The notes beneath the pieces are model-generated. The model had not been told where the DNA came from. It was given only the letters and a program-made list of their open reading frames with translations, and searched no databases. Below are positions 35,204-44,500 of a stretch of DNA of 55,671 nt, piece after piece. This DNA comes from Mycobacterium sp. KBS0706 (GTDB lineage Bacteria; Pseudomonadota; Alphaproteobacteria; DSM-16000; Inquilinaceae). Made by a program: the position numbers and the translations under genes. The DNA is taken from NCBI RefSeq assembly GCF_005938675.2, contig NZ_VCCH02000057.1, positions 1 through 55,671 of the forward strand. Direction: 5' to 3'. The number at the start of each line of letters is the position of its first letter. Position 1 is the stretch's first letter.

Positions 35204-35389
35204 ATGCCCTGGTTCCGTTTCACCGCCGATTTCGACTTCCGGCCGTCGCGGCGCCTGACCCTGGCCTACAGGGCGGGAGCGACGCTGCTGGTCCCGACCG
35301 CCGCGGCGGAAGCGGCGGAGGCCGCCGGCGCCGGCCGGCGAGTGCCCAAGCCGGGCCCGCGGGCTGGGGACGACCATGAGCGGCCGTGA
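35204..35389 (+). CDS. Small phage protein between neck genes
   Basis: A 61-residue product with GGGAGG before ATG 35204. It begins MPWFRFTADFDFRPSRRLTL, a pattern I associate with short unassigned late proteins of alphaproteobacterial phages. The end overlaps the next gene by 14 bases. No function is known. Confidence 0.6.
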   Translation: MPWFRFTADFDFRPSRRLTLAYRAGATLLVPTAAAEAAEAAGAGRRVPKPGPRAGDDHERP

Positions 35390-35789
35390 CCTGTCCGGCC
35401 CGCTGCGCCGCGCGATGATCGCGACGCTGCAGGCCGATCCCGGCGTGGCCGCGCAGGTCGGCACCCGGGTCTACGACTATGTCTCGACGGCGCCGGCCTA
35501 TCCGTTCCTGCGCTGCACCACGGTGATCGCTTCGCCCTGGGAGGCGACGGGCGGCGTTCGCGGCAGCCTGGTCCGGCTGCAGGTCGATGCCTTCACCAAG
35601 GGCTACGGCCGGGCGTCGGCCGAGCCGCTGGCGGCTGCCGTCGTCGCGGCGCTGGACGAGGCCGATCTCGCGCTTCCCGAGGGCTTCCTGGTGTCGCTGC
35701 AATGGCGGCAGACCCGCATGCTCGACGACCCGGCGGAGCAGGGCGTCGTCCATGGCGTGATCGAGTTCGAGACCATCGCGGCGGCATAG
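35376..35789 (+). CDS. Tail-completion protein (DUF3168 type)
   Basis: A 137-residue protein. DLSGPLRRAMIATLQADPGVAAQVGTRVYD, then APAYPFLRCTTV and the LVRLQVDAFTKGYGRASA core fit DUF3168, the tail-terminator family that caps the tail tube. Position just before the tail tube gene agrees. Confidence 0.8.
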   Translation: MSGRDLSGPLRRAMIATLQADPGVAAQVGTRVYDYVSTAPAYPFLRCTTVIASPWEATGGVRGSLVRLQVDAFTKGYGRASAEPLAAAVVAALDEADLALPEGFLVSLQWRQTRMLDDPAEQGVVHGVIEFETIAAA

Positions 35790-35827
35790 CGCCGTCGCTT
35801 CATCCCATGCCGCCCGCCGGCATGCCC

Positions 35828-35851
35828 GGCCCCGCCACAGTGCGGGGCCTT
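35828..35851 (+). terminator. GC hairpin before the tail tube gene
   Basis: GGCCCCGC (35828-35835) pairs with GCGGGGCC (35842-35849) across CACAGT and is followed by TTCG; the ribosome site GAGGAGA and ATG 35871 come right after. The T tract is short, so it may regulate or stabilise the highly expressed tube message rather than end transcription. Confidence 0.55.
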
Positions 35852-35870
35852 CGCGTTCGAGGAGATCCCG

Positions 35871-36320
35871 ATGGCCCAGGCCAAGACCTTCCGCTTTTCC
35901 GACGTCATGATCCTGCTCGGCAACGGGGCGACCCCGGCCGAGGTCTTCGCCGCGCCCTGCGGCCTGACCGAGCTGGGCATGACCATCGCCAGCGACACCA
36001 ATGAGAGCATCATCCCGGACTGCGACAACCCGGACGATCCGGCATGGAAGATCACCGACATCACCGCCCTGCAGATGACGCTGAGCGGGCAGGGCGTGCT
36101 CGACCGCGCCGCCCGCAAGACCTGGGAAGACTGGGCGTTCGGCGGCACCGAGAAGACTGTCCGCTGGGTCTACGACGTCACCGCGGCGGATTTCGGCGGC
36201 TACTACCAGGCGCCGGCGATCCTGACCAGCTACCAGGTCACCGCCCAGCGCGGGCAGCGGGCGACGGTGCAGATCGCGATCACCCTGAACGGCAAGCCGG
36301 CCTGGACGGCGGCCGCCTGA
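35871..36320 (+). CDS. Tail tube protein
   Basis: A 149-residue protein from ATG 35871 with a strong GAGGAGA site. AKTFRFSDVMILLGNG, then TIASDTNESIIPDCDNPDDPAWKI and the final QRGQRATVQIAITLNGKPAW match the major tail tube family that stacks as hexamer rings around the tape measure. Its stop overlaps the next start (TGATG). Confidence 0.8.
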   Translation: MAQAKTFRFSDVMILLGNGATPAEVFAAPCGLTELGMTIASDTNESIIPDCDNPDDPAWKITDITALQMTLSGQGVLDRAARKTWEDWAFGGTEKTVRWVYDVTAADFGGYYQAPAILTSYQVTAQRGQRATVQIAITLNGKPAWTAAA

Positions 36321-36790
36321 TGGCCGGGCAGCCGAATATCGCCGCCGAGATCGAGCTGGCATGGGCGGACGGGACTTATCTGTTCGCCCTCAAGCTGAAG
36401 CAGATCGAGGAACTGCAGCGGCTGTGCAATGCGGGGCTGGGCGAGATCGCCCAGCGCCTGCTGGTCCAGCGGCGCTGGTATGCCGGCGATGTCGTCGAGA
36501 CGATCCGGCTGGGCCTGATCGGCGGTGGCCTGCCGGCGGTGCGGGCGCGAGAGCTGGTCGACATCTATGTCGACGGCCATCCGCTGGCCGACCCGCGCGA
36601 TCCGGCCAATCCGCTGGCAACGGCGCAGGCCGTCATGATGGCCGCCTATTTCGGCGTCGCCGACGCGGCGGAGGAGCCGGAGGGAAAAGCCGAGGCCGCG
36701 GCGGGCGACGGGACGGATGGATCGACGTCGCGGCCTTCACCGGACAGGCCCTCGCGCTCGGCATCTCGCCGCTCGACATCGGCCGCATGA
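36320..36790 (+). CDS. Tail assembly chaperone, short form (GTA gp10-like)
   Basis: A 156-residue product. The first 115 residues (IAAEIELAWADGTYLFALKLKQIEELQRLCNAGLGEIAQRL...DVVETIRLGLIGGG) match the GTA_gp10 family, the lambda gpG equivalent that protects the tape measure during assembly. After about residue 122 the sequence turns into low-quality Arg/Ser codons, while the -1 frame carries a conserved chaperone tail. A GGGAAAA slip site at 36682-36688 in the right register explains this. Confidence 0.85.
   Translation: MAGQPNIAAEIELAWADGTYLFALKLKQIEELQRLCNAGLGEIAQRLLVQRRWYAGDVVETIRLGLIGGGLPAVRARELVDIYVDGHPLADPRDPANPLATAQAVMMAAYFGVADAAEEPEGKAEAAAGDGTDGSTSRPSPDRPSRSASRRSTSAA
36682..36688 (+). 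promoter_or_regulatory. Programmed -1 ribosomal frameshift site
   Basis: G-GGA-AAA lies in the canonical X-XXY-YYZ register of the chaperone frame (codons start at 36320). Slippage gives GGG-AAA and then reads the -1 frame to 36933. Lambda uses the related GGGAAAG between G and T. Confidence 0.8.
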
Positions 36791-36933
36791 GCCTGGCCGA
36801 GTTCCTGCTGGCCGGCCGGGCCTATGCCAGGCTGACGGACCCCGCCGGGGTCCCGGCTGCGGCCCCGCCGACCGACGACGCCTTCGATGAGATGCTGGTC
36901 AGGGCGCGGGAGACGGGCTTTCTTGCCGGGTAG
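36688..36933 (+). CDS. Tail assembly chaperone, frameshift extension (gpT-like)
   Basis: Read after the -1 slip, this adds 81 residues to the first 123 of the chaperone, giving a fusion of about 204 residues. The added part (WIDVAAFTGQALALGISPLDIGRMSLAEFLLAGRAYA) matches the W...ALG.SP..F..M...EL pattern of DUF2376-type chaperone tails that bind the tape measure. An ATG at 36787 overlaps the short-form stop and could give a separate small protein, but it would lose half of the conserved pattern. Confidence 0.75.
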   Translation, partial: SRGRGGRRDGWIDVAAFTGQALALGISPLDIGRMSLAEFLLAGRAYARLTDPAGVPAAAPPTDDAFDEMLVRARETGFLAG

Positions 36934-36951
36934 GAGCGGCTGAGCGGCTCC

Positions 36952-37329
36952 TCAGCGACAGAGTTCGCCGATCACGGTGATGCTGTCGTTGAGCACCTTC
37001 AGCCTGGCATCGAAATCGCCGGTCAGCGCGGTGGAGACGCCTTCCAGCCGGGTGGTCACGTCCCGAATGCCCCGGAAATCGGCCTCGTCGAACCCCTTGT
37101 ACTTGGCCTGGAGGGCAAGAAGCGCGCCGGCAAGACTCGGCGGTTGCGCCAGGAGCACTTCGCGCTGCTCCAGCAACGTCCGCTCGAGCGCACCGGTGCT
37201 GTTGAGCAGTGCCTTGAGGGTGGCGCATTGCTGCGGCGTGGCGGCGGAAGCGGATGCCGGGAGGGCGATTGCGGCCGACAGAATGGCCACCCGGATGGCA
37301 CCAAGTTTTCCGAGAAAGTTGCCGATCAA
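36952..37329 (-). CDS. Secreted helical protein encoded antisense within the tail operon
   Basis: A 125-residue product from TTG 37329 with a strong GGGGGAG site. Residues 1-29 are a signal peptide (AILSAAIALPASASA), followed by a four-helix-like domain with two cysteines (about 35 and 124) at the ends, which could be disulphide-linked in the periplasm. The upstream 80 bases are AT-rich and probably hold its own promoter. It sits between chaperone and tape measure against the operon direction, so it is likely expressed from the dormant prophage. The function is unknown. Confidence 0.7.
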   Translation of the reverse strand: MIGNFLGKLGAIRVAILSAAIALPASASAATPQQCATLKALLNSTGALERTLLEQREVLLAQPPSLAGALLALQAKYKGFDEADFRGIRDVTTRLEGVSTALTGDFDARLKVLNDSITVIGELCR

Positions 37330-37411
37330 TTATTTTCTCCCCCTAAAATAGAAATACAGCCTCTCACGAATCCTTTCCTGTGTCGAGCCCGGTTCTTGCG
37401 GAGAAGCCGCC

Positions 37412-39644
37412 ATGCCCCAGACCGCCGATCAGATCGTCGTCGAGGTTACAGCCGTCGTTGGCCAATACAACCAGGCGATGGTCCAGGTCGCCAACGTCAC
37501 CATCAACAACATGAAGAAGGCCGAGGACGCCGCGGAGAAGGGCTCGGGGACGATCGGCAAGGCTTTGGAGTCGATTTCGGGGCGGGTGCCCGATCTGATC
37601 AGGAACCTGGCCGAGGGCCAGAACGCGCTGCACCTCTTCCTGCAGGAGGGGGCGCAAATCCTGCCGATCTTCGGACCCTGGGGCGTGGTGCTGGGCGGCG
37701 CCGTCGGGGCAATCGACGCGATCGCGGCCAGCATGGGAGCATTCGAGACCGCGGCCGATCGAGCCAAAGCGGCCCAGGACACGTTCAATGCGGCAATGGA
37801 GGCCACGAGAGGGAGCTTCAGCGAGCAGGAACAGGACGCCCTCGACGCCTCCCAGGCTCTCAGCCTCGTCGAGCGCGGTCTGCTCGGCATTGCCAGGACG
37901 AAGGTCGAGGAGGCCGTCAAGGCGCAGGCGGCGACGTTCAAGGACGTGCAGGCCAGTGCGAGCGAGGCCGGTCGGGACATCGCAAACACCATCCGGGCAC
38001 AGCAGCAGGAGCTGGGCGTCGCCACCGACGAGACCAGGCAGAAAGTCCTCGATCTCGCCACCGAACTGCAGAACCCGAAGCTGAGCTCCCGGCAATATGA
38101 TGCGATCGTCACAGCACTCCGCGAGCTGGGACCGGCAGCCGAGCAGACGGGAATCAGCACCGAGAAGGCCGTGACGGCCGCCAGCGACGCCGGCGATGCC
38201 GCAGCGAAGCTGGAAACGAACAACAAGGCTCTCGTCCTTACCCTCGACCGCATCAACGAGCTGAACACGACCGGTGCCCAGCTGTTGCGCTCGCTTGGCT
38301 TCAGCGCGTCCGAGGCGGCGGGCGGGATCGAGAGCCTTACCGGCGCGATCCATGCGTTCATCGGCGAGAGCCTTCGATCTGCTCGCGCCAGCGAGCTCGC
38401 CAAAGGGGATGTTGAACGCCGTGTGGCGCAGATGGAGGCGGAAGCCGCCGCCACGCTCAAGGGCGCCGACGCCAAGAAGGCCTATGACAATCAGCAGCGC
38501 ATCACGACGGCCCAGCAATCTGCCTTCAACGACGAGGTGGAGAAGACCGGAAACGTGTTGAAAGCGCTGGCACTCAGTGAAAGGGCCCGGATCGCGACGC
38601 AGAAGCAGATCGAAGGAGAAGCGGCGATCGCGGCCCGGCCCAGAGCGGTGACCGCGGCCAAGCCCAACGCCGGCGCGAAGGGCGAAGCATCCGGGAACGA
38701 CCCGGTGGCCAGTCTCCAGCAGCAGGCCGATCTCAACGAGCGGCTCCTCCTGGTCTACAAGCGGGGCACCGGCGCGCAGGCGGCGATGAGGGCGCATATG
38801 GAAGCCCTGAACACCGCCCGGCAGCGTGGCCTCGAGCTCGGCACGGCCGAACATGCCCAGTATGTCCGGCGCTACGAGGACGAGGCGGCGCGCAAGCAGC
38901 GGAGCGATCAGCTCCTCGCCGACTATGCGGAGGCGAACGGCGAACAAGGCGGTCGAGGCCGCAATGACCAGCCAGGAGAAGTACGAGGCCGAGAAAGCCA
39001 AATACGAGCGCTGGCACAGGGAGGGGGCACTCACCGACGCCGAATACTCGCGGGTGCTGGAGAAGCTGAACCTGGAGAACCAGGGCTATGTCGAAGGCAT
39101 CCAGGCCATCGGCCAGGCGATCCAGAGCGGCATCCAGGGAGCGACCAGCTTCTCCGACGCCCTGACCAAGGTCGGGATGGCATTGGCGCAGATGCTGCTG
39201 CAGGCGGCGCTGTTCGGGCAGGGGCCGCTGGGCAAGGCGTTCGGGAGCCTCACCGGCCTCAGCGGCGGCCTGCTCGGCCTCGCTTTCGGCGGCAGCGGCC
39301 CCGTCGGCTATGACGGCGGGACCGGCCTGGGCCCGATCGGCCCGGGCGGCATCGCCGGCCACGCCGCCATGGGCGGCCAGGCCCTGCCGGGCCGGCTGTA
39401 CGAGGTCGGCGAGACCGGCCGGGAATGGTTCGCGCCATCGGTGCCCGGCCAGGTGATCCCGAACCACGTCATCAAGGCGGCGGCCGGGGGCGGCGGCGGA
39501 TCGAGCCAGCCGATCACCTTCAACATCTCCATGGCCGGCGCCAATGGCGATCGCACCATCGCCGAGATCGCCGCCGGGGCGGTGAAGAGGGGCCTGGCCA
39601 CCGTGCCCGAGATCAACCGCCAGCACCGGATTCGCTTCTCATGA
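37412..39644 (+). pseudogene. Tail tape measure protein, frameshifted
   Basis: The first frame from ATG 37412 reads well to about 38940 (ADYAEANG); the correct continuation (ANKAVEAAMTSQEKYEAEK) lies one base further on, in the +1 frame, and runs to 39644. The uninterrupted protein would be about 743 residues. It has a helical N-terminus, a hydrophobic stretch near 85-115 (PWGVVLGGAVGAIDAIAASMGAF), long coiled coils, and a Gly-rich end (LGLAFGGSGPVGYDGG...LYEVGETGREWFAPSVPGQVI) typical of tape measures. No slip site explains a +1 shift, so a one-base insertion or a sequence error is likely. Confidence 0.8.
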
Positions 39645-40311
39645 TCATCTATGACTGGCCGGCGGTCCTGGTCGCCAATGCCGAGACCTTCCGGATCGAC
39701 GCGCGCAGCCGCTCCGGCGGCGAGACCATCGCCGGCCGCGAGCAGGTCGTGACGTCCAAACTGGGCCGGTGGGTGGCGACGCTGACCGTGCCGCTGCACA
39801 CGCCGGCCAAGATCCGGGCGATGCGGTCGCTGCTGCCCGGCTCGACGGCCGGACCAACGCGGTCCGCGTCGGGCCCTGCGACTGCCGCAACGGCAACCGG
39901 CTGATCCCGACCGTCGGCGGGATCCCCTACGATGACGACAGCCTGCATTCCGACGGCGCCGGCTTCATGCAAGGCGGCGCGCTGCCGGTGATCGCGAAAG
40001 ACAAGGCGGCGGCGGCTGGGGACATTCAGATCACGATCGAGAACGGCTCGACGCGGATGCCGGTGCTGGAGGGGTCGTTCCTCGGCGCCGGCGGCTGCCT
40101 CTACGTCACGGTCGGCGCCACGGCGCTGCCCGATGAAAAGACCCTGCTCGACATCCGGCCGAAGCTGCGGACCGCGCTGGCAGAGGGAGCGGTCGTGGAC
40201 TGGTGCCATGGCCGTGTGCCGATGCGCCTGTCGGCCGACGACAGCGGCGCCTTCGAGCTGCAGCTGGCCCGCACGGGGACAGCGACGCTCGATCTCGTGG
40301 AGGTGTGGTGA
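39641..40311 (+). pseudogene. Tail protein (distal tail type), frameshifted
   Basis: ATG 39641 overlaps the previous stop. The first 68 or so residues (MIIYDWPAVLVANAETFRIDARSRSGGE...AMRSLL) are in one frame; from about 39840 the correct frame (LDGRTNAVRVGPCDCRNGNRLIP) is displaced by a missing base within CTGCTGCCCGG. The repaired protein has about 223 residues and ends GTATLDLVEVW. Gene order after the tape measure and the general pattern suggest a distal tail or tail-tip hub protein; no firm family is assigned. Confidence 0.65.
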
Positions 40312-40312
40312 C

Positions 40313-40939
40313 ATGGCCTTCTTCCCACCACCGCCGCCGACCCACGAGGATCCGATCCGCGCCCAGGCGCGGGGCCAGCATGTGGTCTGCGCCCTGTTCG
40401 TGACCTTCGCCTTCAATGGCTGCGCCCTGCAGGTGTGGGAGGGCGACGGGCCGATCAGCCGCGGCGGTGTCGACTGGATCGGCATGGGGCAACGGGTCGA
40501 CGGCAGCGGCAACCCGCTGCAGTCGATCGACGGGCTGGAGCAGGCGGCCAACGGCACCGCGCCGCAGCTGAGCCTGACGCTGAACGGCGTCGACTCCACC
40601 GTCGTGGCGGCGGCCAAGAGCACGGACCCGGACAAGATCGAAGGACGCGACCTGACGGTGCAGATCGGGTTCTACGACGCGACCATCCCGGGGGGCCTGG
40701 TGCCGCTCGGCGATCTTCTCACGCTCGGCATCTGGACCATGCAGAAGCCCAGCTTCACCGCGACCGGCCCGACGCTGCGCACCATCACGCTGCCCTGCGA
40801 GACGCTGTTCGCGCAGCGAAGCCGGGCGCCGTTCGGGCTGCTGACCGACCGGGACCAGCAGCGCCGATTCCCGGGCGACCTCGGCTGCCAGTTCCCGCCG
40901 AAGCTCGTCGACCGCGACGTGGCGTGGCCGCGTCACTGA
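40313..40939 (+). CDS. Minor tail protein
   Basis: A 208-residue product with a Pro-rich start (MAFFPPPPPTHEDPI) and a beta-rich body (VVCALFVTFAFNGCALQVWEGDGPI...APQLSLTLNGVD). It follows the frameshifted tail gene by one base and precedes the hydrolase/hub genes, a place held by DUF2163-type tip proteins in gene-transfer-agent-like tails; the resemblance is in position more than in motif. Confidence 0.65.
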   Translation: MAFFPPPPPTHEDPIRAQARGQHVVCALFVTFAFNGCALQVWEGDGPISRGGVDWIGMGQRVDGSGNPLQSIDGLEQAANGTAPQLSLTLNGVDSTVVAAAKSTDPDKIEGRDLTVQIGFYDATIPGGLVPLGDLLTLGIWTMQKPSFTATGPTLRTITLPCETLFAQRSRAPFGLLTDRDQQRRFPGDLGCQFPPKLVDRDVAWPRH

Positions 40940-40953
40940 CCCAGGAGGCATCC

Positions 40954-41145
40954 ATGCAGTTCGATGAACTGTGCGCCCTCGTCGGCGCGCTGCGGGACCG
41001 TGTTGCCGAATTGGAGGCCAAGGAGGAAGCGCGGGCCGAGCGCGAGGCGAAGTCGGTCGCGATCAATGGCGGCCTGTCCGGCAACCCGCGCAGCCCGGGC
41101 GGCAGCAGGCCGATCAGCGTGGCGGATCGCAACCGGCTCTCCTGA
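40954..41145 (+). CDS. Small coiled-coil tail-region protein
   Basis: A 63-residue product from ATG 40954 with CAGGAGG upstream. Residues 3-32 are a charged heptad helix (ELCALVGALRDRVAELEAKEEA); the rest is Gly/Ser/Pro-rich. The stop overlaps the next gene's ATG (TGATG). The function is unknown; it may be a linker in the tip complex. Confidence 0.65.
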   Translation: MQFDELCALVGALRDRVAELEAKEEARAEREAKSVAINGGLSGNPRSPGGSRPISVADRNRLS

Positions 41146-41543
41146 TGGCCTCGCTTCTCGCCGACCTCGCCGCCCACCAGCGTGTGGGCAACACGATGCC
41201 GTTCGTGCTCGGCAGGATGGATTGCAGCCTCTGGGCGGCGGACTGGGTGCTGCAGCAGACCGGAATCGATCCGGCGGCCAGCTGGCGTGGCGCCTATCGC
41301 ACCGAGCGCGAATACGCGCGGCTGCTGCTGGCCGAAGGCGGCCTGGTCCGTGTCGCCGCGAACGCCATGAGGCGCATCGGTGCAAGGCTGGTTGCGCCGC
41401 CGGACGCCTGGGCCGGCGACATCGGCATCATCGTCACCGGGAGGGGCCCGGCGCTGGCGATCCGCGGGCAGCTCGCCTGGATGGCCAAGACCGGCGACCA
41501 GTTGTCGACCACGCCGCACGCTTCGTTCGCCTGGAGGTTCTGA
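41145..41543 (+). CDS. NlpC/P60-like tail peptidase (DUF6950 type)
   Basis: A 132-residue product. The start (FVLGRMDCSLWAADWVLQQTG) has the catalytic-type Cys in a helix start, followed by RGAYRTEREYARLLLAEGG and DIGIIVTGRGPALAI and HASFAWRF, the layout of small NlpC/P60-like proteins encoded between tail tip genes. They may open peptidoglycan during infection. The Cys, a His in the last strand (PHASFA) and an Asp are compatible with activity but not proven. Confidence 0.75.
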   Translation: MASLLADLAAHQRVGNTMPFVLGRMDCSLWAADWVLQQTGIDPAASWRGAYRTEREYARLLLAEGGLVRVAANAMRRIGARLVAPPDAWAGDIGIIVTGRGPALAIRGQLAWMAKTGDQLSTTPHASFAWRF

Positions 41544-44500
41544 TGCCGGCTGCACTTCCTCTCGCGATCGGTGCGGGCAGCGCCTTCGTCGGGGCCGCCG
41601 GTGCGGCGGCCGGCGCGGCCGGTGCGGCCGGCTTCCTCGGCCTGACCGTGACCGGGTGGACGGCTATCGGCGTCGGCCTGTCGATCGCCGGGACGCTGGC
41701 GCAGACGCTGCTAGCCCAGACGCCGGACAAGCCGAAGATGCAGGACGGCGACGTCAGCATCAAGCAGGCGATCCCGCCGCGGACGCGTCTGTACGGCCGC
41801 CAGCGCCTGGGCGGCGTATTCCTTTATTACGACAGCACGCCGGACGGCGATCTGAAGACGTTGATCTGCCATGCCGCGCATGAGTGCGACGCGCTGGAAG
41901 AGCATTGGCTGAACGACGAGCGGGTGCAGGTCGACGACGGTGTGGTCACCGATGACCCATGGGGCAAGTTCGAGGTTGTCACGATCGTGCATTGGTCGGG
42001 CGCGCCGGACCAGAGCATCACCGACATCGACGACGATTTCTGGACGACGGATCACCGTGGCCGTGGCCTGTGCTGCACCTATGTGAAGTATGCCGACCTC
42101 AAGGACGAGGATCAGATCAAGGTCTTCCCGTCGGGACCGCCTCCCTATCGGACGGTGCTGCGGGGCGCCAAGGTCTTCGACCCGCGCGAGGAGGGGACGG
42201 GGCCCGGCGACCAGGAGATAGATGACGAGACGACCTGGAGCTGGTCGGACAACGCGGCGCTGGTGGTCCTGGACTACATGACGCGCCTGGAGCGGGGCGT
42301 TCCGGTGGGCTTCGGCGTCGCGCTCGACCGGATCGACCTGGACAGCTTCGCGGCCGCCGCCGACATCTGCGACCAGGAAATTCCGCTGAAGGCCGGCGGC
42401 GTCGAGCCGCGCTGGCGGGCCTGGGGCGCCTACGAGCTGACCGAGGACCGCAAGGCGGTGCTGCAGGACCTGCTCGACGCGTGCGGCGGCCGGATCATCC
42501 AGGGACCCGACGGCAAGCTCGGCCTGACGGTCGGAGCGCCGGGTTCCACCGCGGCGGTGACGCTGACCGAGGAGCACATCCTCGAATGGGACCTGAACCA
42601 GGGCAAGCCGGCGATCGAGCGGATCAACGAGGTGCGGGCGACCTATGTCAGCCAGGCCTGGGAATGGGCGGAGACCGAAGCCGGCATCCAGCTGGACCAG
42701 GCGGCGATCGACCGCAACGGCGTCGAGAGCAGCCAGATCAAGCTGCGCTTCGTTCCGTCCGAGAGCCAGGCGCAGCGCGTCGCCAGAGAGGTTCTGAGGC
42801 GCGGCAACCCCTCGCATACGGGCCGCATCCGGACGACGCTCGCCGGGCTCGATGCCTGGGGCGAGCGGTGGATCCGGCTGCAGATCGCCGAGCTCGACAT
42901 CGACGCGCTGTTCGAGATCACCGGCATGAGCCTGAACCAGGCCGACATGACGGTGAGCCTGGAGGTGACCAGCTACGACGGCTGGTGGGAGTGGACCGCG
43001 GAGACCGACGAGCAGGACCCGGCCGTGCCGCCGTCGGACGGCGACGATGATGGCGAGATGCCGGTGCCGGAGCACGTCGCGGTCACGATCGCGCACAGGC
43101 TCTACAACATGCAGATGCCTGTCGCGGTCGGGGTCGTCACCTGGGATCCGCCGCCCCGGTCGGTTTATGTGGCGAAGGCCCGCTATCGGCCGGTGACCGA
43201 TCCCGTCTCCCCGTGGCAGCCGCTGCCGGTGGCGCAGGACGACAACCAGGTCGAGACCTTCCCGCTGGAGGACGGCACGGCCTATGAGGCGCAGGTGCGC
43301 TTCATCGGGCCGCGTGGATCGGGCAGCGACTGGTCGCCGCCGGCAAGCTTTACGGCGGTGGCCGATCCGGTGGCGCCGCTGTCGCCGACCAACCTGACGG
43401 CTCAAGCGAATACGCCGGCGGTCGGGCAGGTGACGGTCTCCGCCAAGGCGCCGAACGACCCGAAGCACCTCTCGCTGCGCTTCTACCGGAACGGCAGCAA
43501 CGCGTTCGGACCGGACAGCGGCGCGACGCTGATCGATGGGCCGCTGTACTGCGCGCCGCTGTCGACACAGAGCCATGTCGAGACGGTCGCGCCAGGCGAC
43601 TGGTGGTACTTCGCGACCTCGGCCAACTGGAGCAACGTCGAGAGCGTCCCGGCGGGCGGCGTGCTGGCGGAGGTATCGCCCGCGGCGCCGGCGATCACCA
43701 GCCCGGCCGGGCCGATCGGCAGCTACGACAAGCGGCCCGTGGTGGCCGGCAACGGCGCTGTGGCCGGAGCATCGATCAGGCTCTACGCCAACGCCGTCCA
43801 GGTCGGCACCGCCACGGCGGCCGGCGACGGCAGCTGGACGGCCACGCCCTCGACCGATCTCGGCACCGGCGCCAACGCCATGACGGCGACGCAGACCGTC
43901 GGCGGCAACGAGAGCGTGGCGTCCGGCTCGGTGACGATCACGATCGTGGCGATCGACGCTGATGCGTGGGCCTATATCGCCGCGATGACGGCGCGGCCGA
44001 CCTATGCCCGGCAGACGCTGATCAAGGATCTGGTCGAGAGCCTGAAATCGGCCGGGGTGTGGGCGAAGCTGGACGCGCTCTATCTGCTGGCGGCGCATGA
44101 CGCGCAGGCCGCGCGGTTGAACGCGAAGGCACCGGCGACCTTTGCGCTGACGGCCGTGTCGTCGCCGACGTTCACTACGGACCGCGGCTACACCGGGACG
44201 GGCTCCGGGGTCACGCCGGGCGGCTATCTCTCAACCGGATTCAACCCTTTGACCGCCGGCGGCCACTACGGGCTCAACGACGCTCACCTCGCGGTCTGGG
44301 TCCGCACCGCGTCGAGCTCAACCACCAACGGCGCCATGTCGGAAATCGGCAACGGCCAAGCCTTCATCAGCAGCAAGAACGCCACCGCCGGCCAGATCGT
44401 CACCCGACTAAACGACAATGTCTCAACTGGCGTCGCGGCCGGCACGCCGAACTCCACCGAGTTCTTCTGCCTGTCGCGGGCCGGGTCAGGCGCCTATTCG

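Noticed and set aside
41711..44098. Minus-strand open frame of about 795 codons
   Set aside because: It is the antisense shadow of the tail hub gene, Arg-rich and without any domain.
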